Origin: a virus
IMG/VR virus record: IMGVR_UViG_3300017724_001819
Location: 1-32,223 of that record
Length of the DNA: 32,223 nucleotides
Reading direction: 5' to 3' (one strand)
Under the pieces are notes generated by a model, which saw only the letters and a list, made by a program, of their open reading frames with translations, had not been told where the DNA came from and did not search any database. Below are positions 1 through 8,049 of this stretch, one piece after another; position 1 is the first letter of the stretch; the number at the start of each line of letters is the position of its first letter. The position numbers and the translations under genes are program-made.

Positions 1-1
1 C

Positions 2-46
2 GAAGACGAAGGCGAAGAAGATGAAGACGTTTCTACAACTGCGTGA
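2..46 (+). CDS. C-terminal end of an acidic protein, probably gp67-like prohead core protein (partial)
   Basis: Only the last 14 codons lie in the window. The frame reads EDEGEEDEDVSTTA and then stops. A run of Asp and Glu just before the gp68-position gene and gene 21 fits the acidic prohead core protein gp67, which sits here in T4-like phages. The end overlaps the start of the next gene by 26 bases. The identification rests on position and acidity alone, and the true length cannot be seen. Confidence 0.4.
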   Translation, partial: EDEGEEDEDVSTTA

Positions 47-233
47 AGCAAAATCTAAAATGCCTCCGGGTCAACACGTCTTTGACACGAAGTTAAAAGG
101 TACAGAAATAATGATTCACAAACATAGAGGTAAGTTTCAACTCTATATTGATGGTGAAAAATTAGATGACTTTAGCAAAATGGATGCAGCTAAGAAAGCT
201 GGTGAAGAATTTGTTAAAGCTGCAAAGGAATAA
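21..233 (+). CDS. Small basic protein at the gp68 position, possible prohead core component
   Basis: A 70-residue, lysine-rich soluble protein with no membrane segment or signal peptide. The N-terminal part (MKTFLQLREAK) could form an amphipathic helix; the middle looks like a short beta sheet and the end is helical (about residues 52-70). It lies 3 bases before gene 21, where T4 has prohead core gene 68, so a role in head assembly is inferred from context. No motif proves it. The start has a purine-rich stretch (AAGGCGAAG) just upstream, and the gene overlaps the end of the preceding acidic gene. Confidence 0.6.
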   Translation: MKTFLQLREAKSKMPPGQHVFDTKLKGTEIMIHKHRGKFQLYIDGEKLDDFSKMDAAKKAGEEFVKAAKE

Positions 234-236
234 TAA

Positions 237-890
237 ATGAAGTTAATCAGCGAATATAACGAACACAATATCGAATGTCTCGTTGAAAAAAACGAAGATG
301 GTGGCAAGAGCTATACTATCCAAGGTGTTTTCGCTGAGACTGAAAAGAAAAATCGTAACGGAAGAATTTATCCAAAACAGATTATGGAATCTGCGGTTAA
401 TAAGTACGTTAACGAACAAGTTAAAACTAAGAGAGCAGTTGGTGAACTCAATCATCCTGAGGGACCAACAGTTAACTTAGATAAAGTTTCACATCTCATT
501 ACAGACCTTAACTTTGAGGGAAATAATGTGATTGGAAAGGCAACTATACTGCCAACTCCTATGGGTAAGATTGTCGAAGGTCTTCTTGATGGTGGTGTTC
601 AGTTAGGTGTCTCAACTCGTGGTATGGGTAGTCTCGTGCAACAGGGTGGCGCAAACGTCGTAAAAGACGATTTTATTCTTAATACGGTTGACATCGTACA
701 AGACCCATCAGCTCCCGGAGCTTTTGTTAATGGAATCATGGAAGGGATTGAATGGGTTTGGAATAACGGTATCATTGAAGCACAAGAAATTGAAAAAATG
801 GAGACTGAAATTAAAAAAGCTTCACGAAGCGATCTATATGAAGTTCAAACTCGTGAATTTAAAAATTTCCTCTCGTTACTCAAATCTTAA
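237..890 (+). CDS. 21: Prohead core protein protease gp21
   Basis: Serine protease of the T4 gp21 / herpesvirus assemblin type (peptidase family U9/S77). In the prohead it cleaves scaffold and capsid proteins, allowing DNA packaging and shell maturation. At 217 residues it matches T4 gp21 (about 212). Likely catalytic residues are His73 in GELNHPEG and Ser126 in LGVSTRGMGS, inside the conserved order of this family. The N-terminal ETEKKNRNGRIYP stretch is also typical. It lies directly before scaffold gene 22 and capsid gene 23, as in T4. Identification is firm; the third catalytic residue was not assigned. Confidence 0.95.
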   Translation: MKLISEYNEHNIECLVEKNEDGGKSYTIQGVFAETEKKNRNGRIYPKQIMESAVNKYVNEQVKTKRAVGELNHPEGPTVNLDKVSHLITDLNFEGNNVIGKATILPTPMGKIVEGLLDGGVQLGVSTRGMGSLVQQGGANVVKDDFILNTVDIVQDPSAPGAFVNGIMEGIEWVWNNGIIEAQEIEKMETEIKKASRSDLYEVQTREFKNFLSLLKS

Positions 891-908
891 AAAAAGGAGT
901 ACGCAAGT

Positions 909-1961
909 ATGTCTGAAGATATTAAACAGGATGCTGAAGTAGAACTCCAGACTGACGAGAGCGAAGTCGTGGAAGAAGCTATGGATCCAAAGAACGCAGA
1001 AGCTGATGCGGTTAAATCAGTAAAAGATGCAGAAGGTAAAAGCCCGAAGGCCACAGCGCCGGGTGGACCAGGAGCCGCTGCAGAGCCAATGCCTAAAACT
1101 AAAGCAGGTATTATTAACGCAATGTATGGCAAAATGAATGCAATGAAGAAAACTGAATTGCAGCAGTCATATGATAAAATGATGGGTAAAGCAGAATCCG
1201 TTGAAGATGGTGATACACCAACACTTGTTGAGTATGACTACAACGGTGAGCTAGATGCGTTAGTCGAGTCTGAAGCTACTCTTTCAGAAGAGTTTAAAGC
1301 TAAAACTGCTATTATTTTTGAAGCAGCTCTAAAATCTAAGCTATCAGAAGAAATTGATAGACTAGAAGAAAACTATAAGACTGAAGTCGAAGAAGCTATT
1401 ACAGAGCAAAACGCTGCAATGGTCGATAAAGTCGATAGCTACCTTAACTATGTTGTTGAGAATTGGATGGATGAAAACAAGCTTGCAGTGCAGGCTGGTC
1501 TTCGTACAGAAATTGCTGAGAACTTTATGTCAAGTCTTAAAGACTTGTTCACAGAGTCTTACATTACTGTTCCAGACACAAAGGTCGATCTGGTTGACGA
1601 ACAGTCAGAGTTGATTGCTGAGCTTGAAGAAAAGCTTAATGATCAGACTGGTAAATCAATTGCAATGTCAGAAGAAATCGAAAACTTCAAAAGAGCATCT
1701 ATTGTAGCTGAAGCTGCAAAAGGCTTGGCTGATACTCAAATCGAAAAGCTTCATTCATTGACAGACGATGTCACCTTCGAAGACGAAGCATCTTTCAGTC
1801 AGAAAGTTGCAACAATCAAAGAAACTTACTTCAAAACGAATACAGCTAAAACTACTGAGTCAATCATCGAATCTGAAGAAGACATCCATGAGGGTGTTGT
1901 TACTGAAGAAACCGGTGCCATGGCACAATATTTGTCAGCTATTCGCAAATCTGCTAAATAA
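909..1961 (+). CDS. 22: Prohead core scaffolding protein gp22
   Basis: Major scaffold protein around which the capsid shell assembles; it is degraded by gp21 during maturation. The 350-residue product is strongly acidic and helical. A low-complexity Ala/Pro/Gly segment lies at about residues 38-62, and long helical or coiled-coil stretches cover about 110-320. This is longer than T4 gp22 (about 270), mostly because of the acidic N-terminal part. Position between 21 and 23 and the composition support the call, since scaffolds diverge quickly. A good AGGAG ribosome site lies 11 bases before the ATG. Confidence 0.9.
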   Translation: MSEDIKQDAEVELQTDESEVVEEAMDPKNAEADAVKSVKDAEGKSPKATAPGGPGAAAEPMPKTKAGIINAMYGKMNAMKKTELQQSYDKMMGKAESVEDGDTPTLVEYDYNGELDALVESEATLSEEFKAKTAIIFEAALKSKLSEEIDRLEENYKTEVEEAITEQNAAMVDKVDSYLNYVVENWMDENKLAVQAGLRTEIAENFMSSLKDLFTESYITVPDTKVDLVDEQSELIAELEEKLNDQTGKSIAMSEEIENFKRASIVAEAAKGLADTQIEKLHSLTDDVTFEDEASFSQKVATIKETYFKTNTAKTTESIIESEEDIHEGVVTEETGAMAQYLSAIRKSAK

Positions 1962-1973
1962 GGAGTTCCCATT

Positions 1974-3302
1974 ATGCAGTCATACGATACACTTGTAGAA
2001 AAATGGGCACCGGTACTGAATGAAGAATCAGCTGGCGCCATTAAAGATAAGCATAGAAAAGCAGTAACTGCTGCTATTCTTGAAAACCAAGAAAAAGCTC
2101 TTTCAGAAGAGCGCGCACAACAGAATGGTTTCTTGACAGAAGCTGCTCCTGTTGGTGCAAACACTGGTTCTATTGGAACTTGGGACCCTGTCCTAATTTC
2201 TCTAGTAAGACGTGCAATGCCTAACCTAATGGCATACGACGTTGCTGGTGTTCAGCCAATGACTGGTCCAACTGGACTAATCTTTGCAATGAAGTCTCGT
2301 TACGATGCTGGTACAACTGGCTCAACCGAAGCTCTTCATAACGAAGCTGATACTTCGCACGCTGGTACTCAGACTGGTGGCGGTAATGGTTCAAACGGTC
2401 CATCTGGATTGTCTGGTATTACTAACGCTAACTCACCGAATACTATCGATTCAGATAGAGCAACTGCACTTACAGGAACCGGTATGACTACTGATTCTGC
2501 AGAAGCACTCGGTACTGACGATGCATTCCAACAGATGGGTTTCACCATTGAGAAAGCTACTGTGACTGCAAAGTCCAGAGCTCTTAAAGCTGAATACTCA
2601 TTGGAATTGGCACAGGATCTTAAAGCTATCCATGGTTTGGATGCAGAAACAGAATTGGCTAATATCCTTTCTTCTGAGATTCTTGCTGAAATCAACCGTG
2701 AAGTTATCAGAACTATTAACTCACAAGCTAAGACAGGTGCTCAGCAGGCTAATACAGCCATCAACGGTATCTTCAATCTTTCATCTGATGCAGATGGTAG
2801 ATGGTCAGTTGAGAAGTTCAAAGGTCTAATCATGCAGATCGAAAGAGAAGCTAACGTAATTGCTAAAGAGACACGTAGAGGAAAAGGTAATTTCATTATC
2901 ACTTCTTCAGATGTTGCTTCTGCACTTGCTGCTTCTGGTATGCTTGACTATACACCTGCTATCTCTGCAAATCTTAATGTAGACGATACTGGTTCAACTT
3001 TTGCTGGTGTACTTAACGGACGTACAAAGGTCTATATCGACCCGTATGCATCTGTTGATTACGTAACTGTTGGTTATAAGGGTACAAACCCATATGACGC
3101 AGGTCTCTTCTATTGCCCATACGTACCGCTAACTATGGTTCGTGCAATTGGCGAGAATACATTCCAGCCTAAGATTGGTTTCAAGACTCGTTACGGTATG
3201 GCTTCAAACCCATTCGTAGGAGCGACTCCATCTTCTGGTCTAGCTGCAGTAAAAACTAACCAGTACTACAGAATCTTTAGAGTTGACAATATCTTAACTT
3301 AA
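1974..3302 (+). CDS. 23: Major capsid protein gp23 (precursor)
   Basis: HK97-fold major head protein of T4-like phages, 442 residues. The N-terminal arm ends in NGFLTEAAPVGANTGS, which aligns with the T4 pro-sequence FLTEA cut by gp21, so cleavage is predicted between Glu56 and Ala57. The following DPVLISLVRRAMPNLMAYDV and GVQPMTGPTGLIFAMKSRY are characteristic gp23 blocks. A Gly/Ser/Asn-rich, repetitive insertion lies at about residues 120-175. An AGGAG site precedes the ATG and a strong terminator follows. No gene 24 vertex paralog follows, as is usual in marine T4-like phages. Confidence 0.98.
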   Translation: MQSYDTLVEKWAPVLNEESAGAIKDKHRKAVTAAILENQEKALSEERAQQNGFLTEAAPVGANTGSIGTWDPVLISLVRRAMPNLMAYDVAGVQPMTGPTGLIFAMKSRYDAGTTGSTEALHNEADTSHAGTQTGGGNGSNGPSGLSGITNANSPNTIDSDRATALTGTGMTTDSAEALGTDDAFQQMGFTIEKATVTAKSRALKAEYSLELAQDLKAIHGLDAETELANILSSEILAEINREVIRTINSQAKTGAQQANTAINGIFNLSSDADGRWSVEKFKGLIMQIEREANVIAKETRRGKGNFIITSSDVASALAASGMLDYTPAISANLNVDDTGSTFAGVLNGRTKVYIDPYASVDYVTVGYKGTNPYDAGLFYCPYVPLTMVRAIGENTFQPKIGFKTRYGMASNPFVGATPSSGLAAVKTNQYYRIFRVDNILT

Positions 3303-3324
3303 TAAGAAACTGGAATACAAACTT

Positions 3325-3352
3325 AGAGGGGCCTTCGGGTCCCTCTTTTTTT
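3325..3352 (+). terminator. Rho-independent terminator after gene 23
   Basis: A 9-bp stem (3325-3333 with 3338-3346, one G-U pair) is capped by a CC-TTCG-GG tetraloop and followed by a run of T to 3352. It should end the capsid transcript before the promoter of the next unit. Confidence 0.9.
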
Positions 3353-3354
3353 AC

Positions 3355-3384
3355 CTTTACTTTTCATATAAATAGTGGTATAAT
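3355..3384 (+). promoter_or_regulatory. Composite promoter: early-type -35/-10 with an embedded late TATAAATA box
   Basis: CTTTAC (3355-3360) is followed after exactly 18 bases by TATAAT (3379-3384), with the TGG extension seen in the other promoters of this window. Inside the spacer lies TATAAATA (3367-3374), the consensus of T4 gp55-dependent late promoters. The unit downstream starts with a structural gene and reaches recombination genes uvsY and uvsW, so use at both early and late times makes sense. The late box would place its start site close to the early one. Confidence 0.75.
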
Positions 3385-3403
3385 ATAACTTTAAGGAAAT
3401 GTT

Positions 3404-3952
3404 ATGGCTATATCAACTACAGAAACTACCGTTGGTGTTGGGCAATCAACACAAACTACAAATACAAATTATCTTCAGCCTAACGGATTTAAAATTTCTA
3501 TTGATCGGAAGTACTTTCCGAACTTGCAATTCTTTGCGCAAAACATAATGCATCCATCAATGAATGCTGCAGTCGTACCTGTTGCAATACCTCGATTGGC
3601 TCAAGGTATAAAAATGACTCCTGATAATATTGATTTTGGCGAATTGAGCATGATGATTATTATGGACGAAGAGTTAGCAACATATCAAGAAATATATAAT
3701 TGGATGGAAAGTTTTGTTAATAAACAAGATGCTACTCCTTTAGATGTTGCAAGTGGAGCAGGACCTAGCTTTGCTGATATCACTGTTTCTATTACAAATT
3801 CTCATAATAATGTAGTAAAACAAATAGTATATAAAAATGCTATTCCTGTATCACTCGGAGATATTATGTTTGAAGCAGCCACTGGAGATGTTCAATATAT
3901 AATCATGCCGGTTAATTTTGCCTTTGACACATTTGAGATAAGAAATCCATAA
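3404..3952 (+). CDS. Tail-tube-like (gp19-fold) virion protein
   Basis: A 182-residue protein that resembles the T4 gp19 / tail-tube fold by pattern. It has an early NGFKISIDR strand, LQFFAQNIMHPSMN at the position of the gp19 FQCKATALPAG segment, FGELSMMIIMDEELATYQEIYNWM like the FDDWTVTVMNDE helix region, and a final strand FAFDTFEIRNP. The first 25 residues are Thr/Gln-rich and probably disordered. Tail tube genes normally sit with gene 18 upstream of gene 20, so this is probably a paralog such as a tube-like baseplate or tail-end protein. Related structural proteins are common in marine T4-like phages. The exact role is not resolved. Confidence 0.65.
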   Translation: MAISTTETTVGVGQSTQTTNTNYLQPNGFKISIDRKYFPNLQFFAQNIMHPSMNAAVVPVAIPRLAQGIKMTPDNIDFGELSMMIIMDEELATYQEIYNWMESFVNKQDATPLDVASGAGPSFADITVSITNSHNNVVKQIVYKNAIPVSLGDIMFEAATGDVQYIIMPVNFAFDTFEIRNP

Positions 3953-4564
3953 ATGAAACTATATGTGAGCGGCGATTCATTTGTAGATCGCCATCTTTAT
4001 GATATTAAATATGGAAATTATCCACTTTGGCCAGAGCTAGTTGCTGAATGGGCTAGTTTAGATTTAACTTTGGTTGGTCATAGTGGTTGTTGTAATAATG
4101 TAATATTTGCAAAAATGACTGAAATGCTTTTCGAAGATAAAGATGCAATTGCTATTTGCTCTTGGACATCTTTTGATAGAATATCATTAAATCAAAATAA
4201 TATGGTAAATTGCAATTTATCTGAATTAGATACTAATAGTCTTTTATATACAGAATTATGTAACAAAGGATTTTTTAGTCGCGATGAAGCAGATAACCGC
4301 AATGTAATTTTAATGAAATCTTTCGAGCTCATGTGTGAAAAATCATTTCACATTACAGGTCCTTATCCTTGGGTGAGGAGAAAAGATGGGCCTCACGAAT
4401 CATTCTTAAAAGAAGACTTAAATAGACCACAAATTGATGGTTTCTATTCTATAGCAGAACCTCATCATATGATCGGAAATGGTGACGGTCATCCAAATGA
4501 AGCTGGACATCTGATGCTAGCAAATAAGATATATAATTTATTGGAGAAACATAATGCAATTTAA
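3953..4564 (+). CDS. SGNH/GDSL-type hydrolase
   Basis: A 203-residue protein with the SGNH hydrolase layout. Block I is VSGDSFVDR with the expected nucleophile Ser9. A glycine and asparagine block lies at about residues 42-49 (GHSGCCNN). The C-terminal block has Asp178 and His180 in NGDGHPNEAGH. The family hydrolyses esters, often acetyl or acyl groups on sugars or lipids. It starts directly after the tail-like gene's stop and overlaps the next gene by 11 bases, so all three are probably cotranslated. It could act on host surface glycans or on a decorating sugar; the substrate cannot be read from the sequence. No signal peptide is seen. Confidence 0.75.
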   Translation: MKLYVSGDSFVDRHLYDIKYGNYPLWPELVAEWASLDLTLVGHSGCCNNVIFAKMTEMLFEDKDAIAICSWTSFDRISLNQNNMVNCNLSELDTNSLLYTELCNKGFFSRDEADNRNVILMKSFELMCEKSFHITGPYPWVRRKDGPHESFLKEDLNRPQIDGFYSIAEPHHMIGNGDGHPNEAGHLMLANKIYNLLEKHNAI

Positions 4565-5483
4565 ACCTACTGAATATAACCTTGATATGAAAAATCCAGA
4601 AAGCTGGAAAGAACTAGCTTATGCATTACCAGATGACGTATTGCAGCTTATTCCAAATGCTAATTTATCAGAAGAACATTTAATGGAAGGAGCAGGTGCT
4701 ATTGGTAATATATACGATCCTGCAAAAGCTGGATACGATGTTTACTTCATGCATAAAGAACATACTGGTATTGCAAGAGTTACTAATGAAAAAGATGAGA
4801 ACGGAAAATTTGTAGGTCTCTTTCCTGAATCTGTTTTAGGCTGGCATAATAATGGAAACTGGAGACATTGGAGACATGTTGTTGAATCAGCACTTGCTTT
4901 CTATTGTGTTAAACCGGGTGAAGGTGTAATTACATCTTTTTGTAATAGTAAAGCAGCATATGACGATTTACCTGTAGAACTTAAAATGGTCGCGGAAAAT
5001 TTTGAGTATTGGGCTGAGTTTGATAAAGATAATTCAATTTATCAATTTGATGATGAATCACTAAATGCTGGTATGGATGAAATGCTTGCTATCTTTGAAG
5101 GAACTCTGAAAGCAACTGGTAGAAAAAACAAAGTTGCTAATCCTGTAAGAGGTAGTTGGAAACCTCTTATTGTAGAACATCCAAAGAGAACTGTACCAGC
5201 TTGGTTTAAAGATAAGGGGAAAGCAATTTACACAGGCCACTTCGGTGTAATGCGTAGATGTAGAAGTAAAGAAACTGGTGAAGAATTTACAATGGACGAA
5301 ATGAAACCTTTATTGAAATTGCTGCACGACCATCTCTTTCAAGAGAAGTATATATATCATCATGAGTGGAAACAAGGTGATCTACTATTAAACGATCAGT
5401 TCTTTTCGTATCACGCAAGAAACGAAGTTAAGGGCGATAGATTAATGTATAGGGTAGCGTTTAATTATAAAAACTTGGATTAA
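4554..5483 (+). CDS. TauD/clavaminate-synthase-like 2OG-Fe(II) oxygenase homolog with altered metal ligand
   Basis: A 309-residue protein of the TauD/TfdA double-stranded beta-helix family, which uses 2-oxoglutarate and Fe(II). The first metal-ligand motif, normally W-H-x-D, reads GWHNNGNW, so His98 is kept but the Asp position is Asn100. The distal ligand His287 (YHAR) and downstream arginines (Arg296, Arg300) that could bind 2-oxoglutarate remain. Length and ends look intact, so this is not an obvious pseudogene. The Asp-to-Asn change could alter or abolish iron chemistry, or give halogenase-like open coordination. Substrate unknown. The gene overlaps the SGNH hydrolase by 11 bases and precedes uvsY by 3. 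Confidence 0.75.
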   Translation: MQFKPTEYNLDMKNPESWKELAYALPDDVLQLIPNANLSEEHLMEGAGAIGNIYDPAKAGYDVYFMHKEHTGIARVTNEKDENGKFVGLFPESVLGWHNNGNWRHWRHVVESALAFYCVKPGEGVITSFCNSKAAYDDLPVELKMVAENFEYWAEFDKDNSIYQFDDESLNAGMDEMLAIFEGTLKATGRKNKVANPVRGSWKPLIVEHPKRTVPAWFKDKGKAIYTGHFGVMRRCRSKETGEEFTMDEMKPLLKLLHDHLFQEKYIYHHEWKQGDLLLNDQFFSYHARNEVKGDRLMYRVAFNYKNLD

Positions 5484-5486
5484 ATT

Positions 5487-5933
5487 ATGTTAGATTTGAA
5501 AAATATTATGGATATGTGGAAAGAAGATTCACATATTATTACAAATGAATTAGATGAAGCTTCTAGGATAACTCCTACATTGCATGCAAAGTATTTAGAG
5601 ATTCTGTCTACTACTAAGCTCAATTTAAAACGAGCTGAATTTCAACAAAAAATTTTATTAAAACAAAAATGGCTTTACTATAATGGTAAAATGCATGAAG
5701 ATGAGATAACTGAACTTGGTTGGGTCGCTGATCCTTTTGATGGTTTAAAAGTATTAAAAGGTGAAATGGAATATTATTATGATGCTGATCCAGAAATTCA
5801 AAAGTCAGAAGAAAAAATTCAATACCTTAAAACAATTATAGAAACAGTTCATGAGATCGTTAATAATTTAAATTGGCGCCATCAAACAATTGGTAATATG
5901 ATTAAGTGGAGACAATTTGAAGCCGGTGGTTGA
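5487..5933 (+). CDS. uvsY: Recombination mediator UvsY
   Basis: Loads UvsX recombinase onto gp32-coated single-stranded DNA in T4 recombination and repair. At 148 residues it is close to T4 UvsY (137). It has the same all-helical, Lys-rich N-terminal part, the KQKWLYYNGKM segment matching the family ALKARLDYYSGR, and the C-terminal ending RQFEAGG that matches T4 MRAFEAGK. It lies directly before uvsW, as in T4, and the two overlap by 17 bases. Confidence 0.92.
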   Translation: MLDLKNIMDMWKEDSHIITNELDEASRITPTLHAKYLEILSTTKLNLKRAEFQQKILLKQKWLYYNGKMHEDEITELGWVADPFDGLKVLKGEMEYYYDADPEIQKSEEKIQYLKTIIETVHEIVNNLNWRHQTIGNMIKWRQFEAGG

Positions 5934-7407
5934 TTTAATTGAGTTTAAGAAAATAGATGAAGCTAATATGCATATCGAGTGCGATAGTGGTATTGCACAA
6001 GAACTAAGTGAATTCTTTTCTTTCTATGTCCCAGGTTATAAGTTTATGCCCGCATACCGTAATAAAGTATGGGATGGAAAAATTCGACTATTTAATGTTA
6101 ATACTCGTGAGCTTCCTATTGGGTTGCTTACATACGTTACTAACTTTGCAGCTAAACGAGATTATGCAGTAAAAGTTGAACCTGCATTATTGTATATAAA
6201 TAAAATTACAGAAGAAGAATTACAAACATTTTGTAATAGTTTATCATTACCTTTTGAAGTAAGAGATTATCAATTTAAAGCTATTCATAAAGCTATAGCT
6301 GTTCAACGCGCAATTTTATTATCACCAACTGGTTCGGGTAAATCACTTATAATTTATATTCTAGCTAGATATATTTTAGAAAAGTTTCCGGATCAAAAAA
6401 TATTAGTTATTGTACCAACCACATCATTAGTAGAACAATTATATACAGACTTTGAAGAATACGCCGCAAAGGATAATACATTTAGTGTAGGTGAAGAAAC
6501 TCATCGTATTTATTCTGGTAAAGAAAAAATTACGTTACAAGAGCGTGTTATTATATCAACATGGCAATCAGTTTATAAATTGCCTAGAACTTGGTTTAAT
6601 CAATTTGGTGCTGTTTTTGGAGATGAAGCACATGGATTTAAATCTAAATCATTAACTTCTATTATGAATAAGAGTGGTAATGCAAGTTATAGATTAGGAA
6701 CAACTGGTACTCTCGATGGAACTCAAACACATAAACTAGTACTTGAAGGTTTATTTGGAAGAGTGTTTAAAGTAACTACTACTAAAGATCTTCAAGATAG
6801 CGATACTCTTGCTAAATTAAAAATTAATATGTTAGTCCTTAAATATCCAGAAGAAATACGAAAAGCAAATAAAAGAACATATCAAGACGAAGTCGACTAT
6901 ATTGTTAGACACGAAAAACGAAATAATTTTATTAAAAACCTTGCTGTTGACTTGAATGGTAATACATTAGTTTTATTTCAGTTTGTTGAAAAGCACGGAA
7001 AGCCCTTATATGAACTTATAAATAATAATGTAGCAGAGACTAGAAAAGTATTTTTTGTTAGTGGAGCTACAGAAACATCTGATAGAGAAGCAATCAGAAA
7101 AATAACTGAGAGGCAAAAAGATGGAATTATCGTGGCTAGTCTTGGCACTTTTAGTACAGGCATTAATATTCGAAATTTGCATAATATTATATTTGCTACA
7201 CCGTCTAAATCTCAAATTAAAGTGCTTCAGTCTATTGGGAGAGGATTACGTAAGTCTGATAATGGAGAAGCAACTCGGTTGTACGACTTCGCAGACGACA
7301 TATCTTGGAAATCATCAAAGAACTATGCAATCAAACACGCCGCCGAAAGATTAAAAATTTATAAAACCGAAAACTTTGAACACACAATTCACGAAATTGA
7401 TCTATAA
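5917..7407 (+). CDS. uvsW: DNA/RNA helicase UvsW (superfamily 2)
   Basis: ATP-dependent helicase that unwinds R-loops and branched recombination intermediates in T4. The 496-residue protein has Walker A SPTGSGKS (Lys142), DEAH box GDEAH (236-239), and the C-terminal motif QSIGRGLRKSD. The N-terminal domain (about 1-110) corresponds to the small substrate-binding domain of T4 UvsW. The TTG start at 5917 has GGAG 5 bases upstream inside uvsY; GTG at 5926 is an alternative. The stop codon lies inside a late-promoter box. Confidence 0.96.
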   Translation: MKPVVDLIEFKKIDEANMHIECDSGIAQELSEFFSFYVPGYKFMPAYRNKVWDGKIRLFNVNTRELPIGLLTYVTNFAAKRDYAVKVEPALLYINKITEEELQTFCNSLSLPFEVRDYQFKAIHKAIAVQRAILLSPTGSGKSLIIYILARYILEKFPDQKILVIVPTTSLVEQLYTDFEEYAAKDNTFSVGEETHRIYSGKEKITLQERVIISTWQSVYKLPRTWFNQFGAVFGDEAHGFKSKSLTSIMNKSGNASYRLGTTGTLDGTQTHKLVLEGLFGRVFKVTTTKDLQDSDTLAKLKINMLVLKYPEEIRKANKRTYQDEVDYIVRHEKRNNFIKNLAVDLNGNTLVLFQFVEKHGKPLYELINNNVAETRKVFFVSGATETSDREAIRKITERQKDGIIVASLGTFSTGINIRNLHNIIFATPSKSQIKVLQSIGRGLRKSDNGEATRLYDFADDISWKSSKNYAIKHAAERLKIYKTENFEHTIHEIDL

Positions 7408-7410
7408 ATA
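7403..7410 (+). promoter_or_regulatory. T4-type late promoter box TATAAATA
   Basis: A perfect TATAAATA overlaps the uvsW stop codon. Transcription would start roughly 10 bases downstream, near or after the ATG at 7416, which favours the ATG at 7431 as the start of the next gene. It predicts late, gp55-dependent expression of that gene. Confidence 0.6.
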
Positions 7411-7430
7411 TAGGTATGAAAGAGACCCTT

Positions 7431-7892
7431 ATGGCTACTATTGAATTAAGACAGTTTAAACTAACTAATCAAGAAGAGATTGTTACAGAAGTTCTGGACT
7501 TTGGAGACGAAGAAACAGATCACGCTATAGTTGTACGCAATACAATGAAATTAGTTAATGTAGAAAATAGAGAATCAGGTATGAGGTATTATGCCTTCAG
7601 ACCATTTATGCTTTATCAAGGCGATTTTAGTCACGTTCAAATCATCAATCCCGGCCACGTCGTTTCTGAATGCACTCCAACTAAACAGTTGGTACAGCAA
7701 TACACGACAGCCGTAGAAGAAATGTTGAAAGATGATAGGACAAATAGTATTGAAGATACGAAACAGGCCTTAAAAGAATATCACGATAAGATGAACGAAA
7801 TGTCTGGGGATAGAACGATTACCACGGTTTCGGATTTTGATTCCAATAGTAGCAATGTAGTTAATTTTAGAAGGCCGAAGATACTACATTAG
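7431..7892 (+). CDS. Conserved hypothetical protein after uvsW
   Basis: A 153-residue soluble protein of unknown function. The first 75 residues look like a small beta-barrel (IELRQFKLTNQEEIVTEVLD, then IVVRNTMKLVNV and YYAFRPFMLYQG). A helical segment follows at about 85-125, and the tail is Ser/Thr/Asn-rich and ends NFRRPKILH. The pattern recalls small RNA- or nucleic-acid-binding barrels, but no motif proves this. ATG at 7431 is chosen because the late-promoter start site would fall at or beyond the in-frame ATG at 7416. It is the last gene before a 202-bp intergenic region. Confidence 0.75.
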   Translation: MATIELRQFKLTNQEEIVTEVLDFGDEETDHAIVVRNTMKLVNVENRESGMRYYAFRPFMLYQGDFSHVQIINPGHVVSECTPTKQLVQQYTTAVEEMLKDDRTNSIEDTKQALKEYHDKMNEMSGDRTITTVSDFDSNSSNVVNFRRPKILH

Positions 7893-7925
7893 AATGGTAT
7901 ACTCCTCCCCTCAGCCTACTCTCTT

Positions 7926-7955
7926 ATTATACCATACTTTTACCCAAAAGTACAA
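7926..7955 (-). promoter_or_regulatory. Leftward early-type promoter with no leftward gene
   Basis: Read on the - strand: TTGTAC, an 18-nt spacer ending TGG, then TATAAT (complement of 7926-7931). Spacer length and TGG extension match the rightward promoters of this window. Transcription would start near 7918 and run antisense to the gene at 7431-7892 and then to uvsW. No leftward open frame with support lies downstream. Confidence 0.55.
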
Positions 7956-8019
7956 CACTAATTTCACTTTATTGTAAAATAATCAAACCGTGTGATATAA
8001 ATGTCACAGTAAAATAATA

Positions 8020-8049
8020 GTGTACATTCAGTGAAAAGTGTGTTATAAT
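8020..8049 (+). promoter_or_regulatory. Early-type promoter of the 55-47-46 unit
   Basis: GTGTAC (8020-8025), 18-nt spacer, TATAAT (8044-8049). The extension reads TGT rather than TGG here. It lies 45 bases before gene 55, and the genes 55, 47 and 46 overlap each other and end just before the next promoter. Confidence 0.85.

Noticed and set aside
7860-7926. SD-like GGGGAGGAG on the - strand after the leftward promoter, as the start of a hidden gene
   Set aside because: The only close ATG is followed at once by TAG, and no supported frame follows.
7894-7935. Inverted repeat ATGGTATA / TATACCAT as a terminator for the 7431-7892 gene
   Set aside because: The stem is 8 bp of mostly A-T pairs with a 26-nt loop and no T-run; its right arm is better explained as the extended -10 of the leftward promoter.
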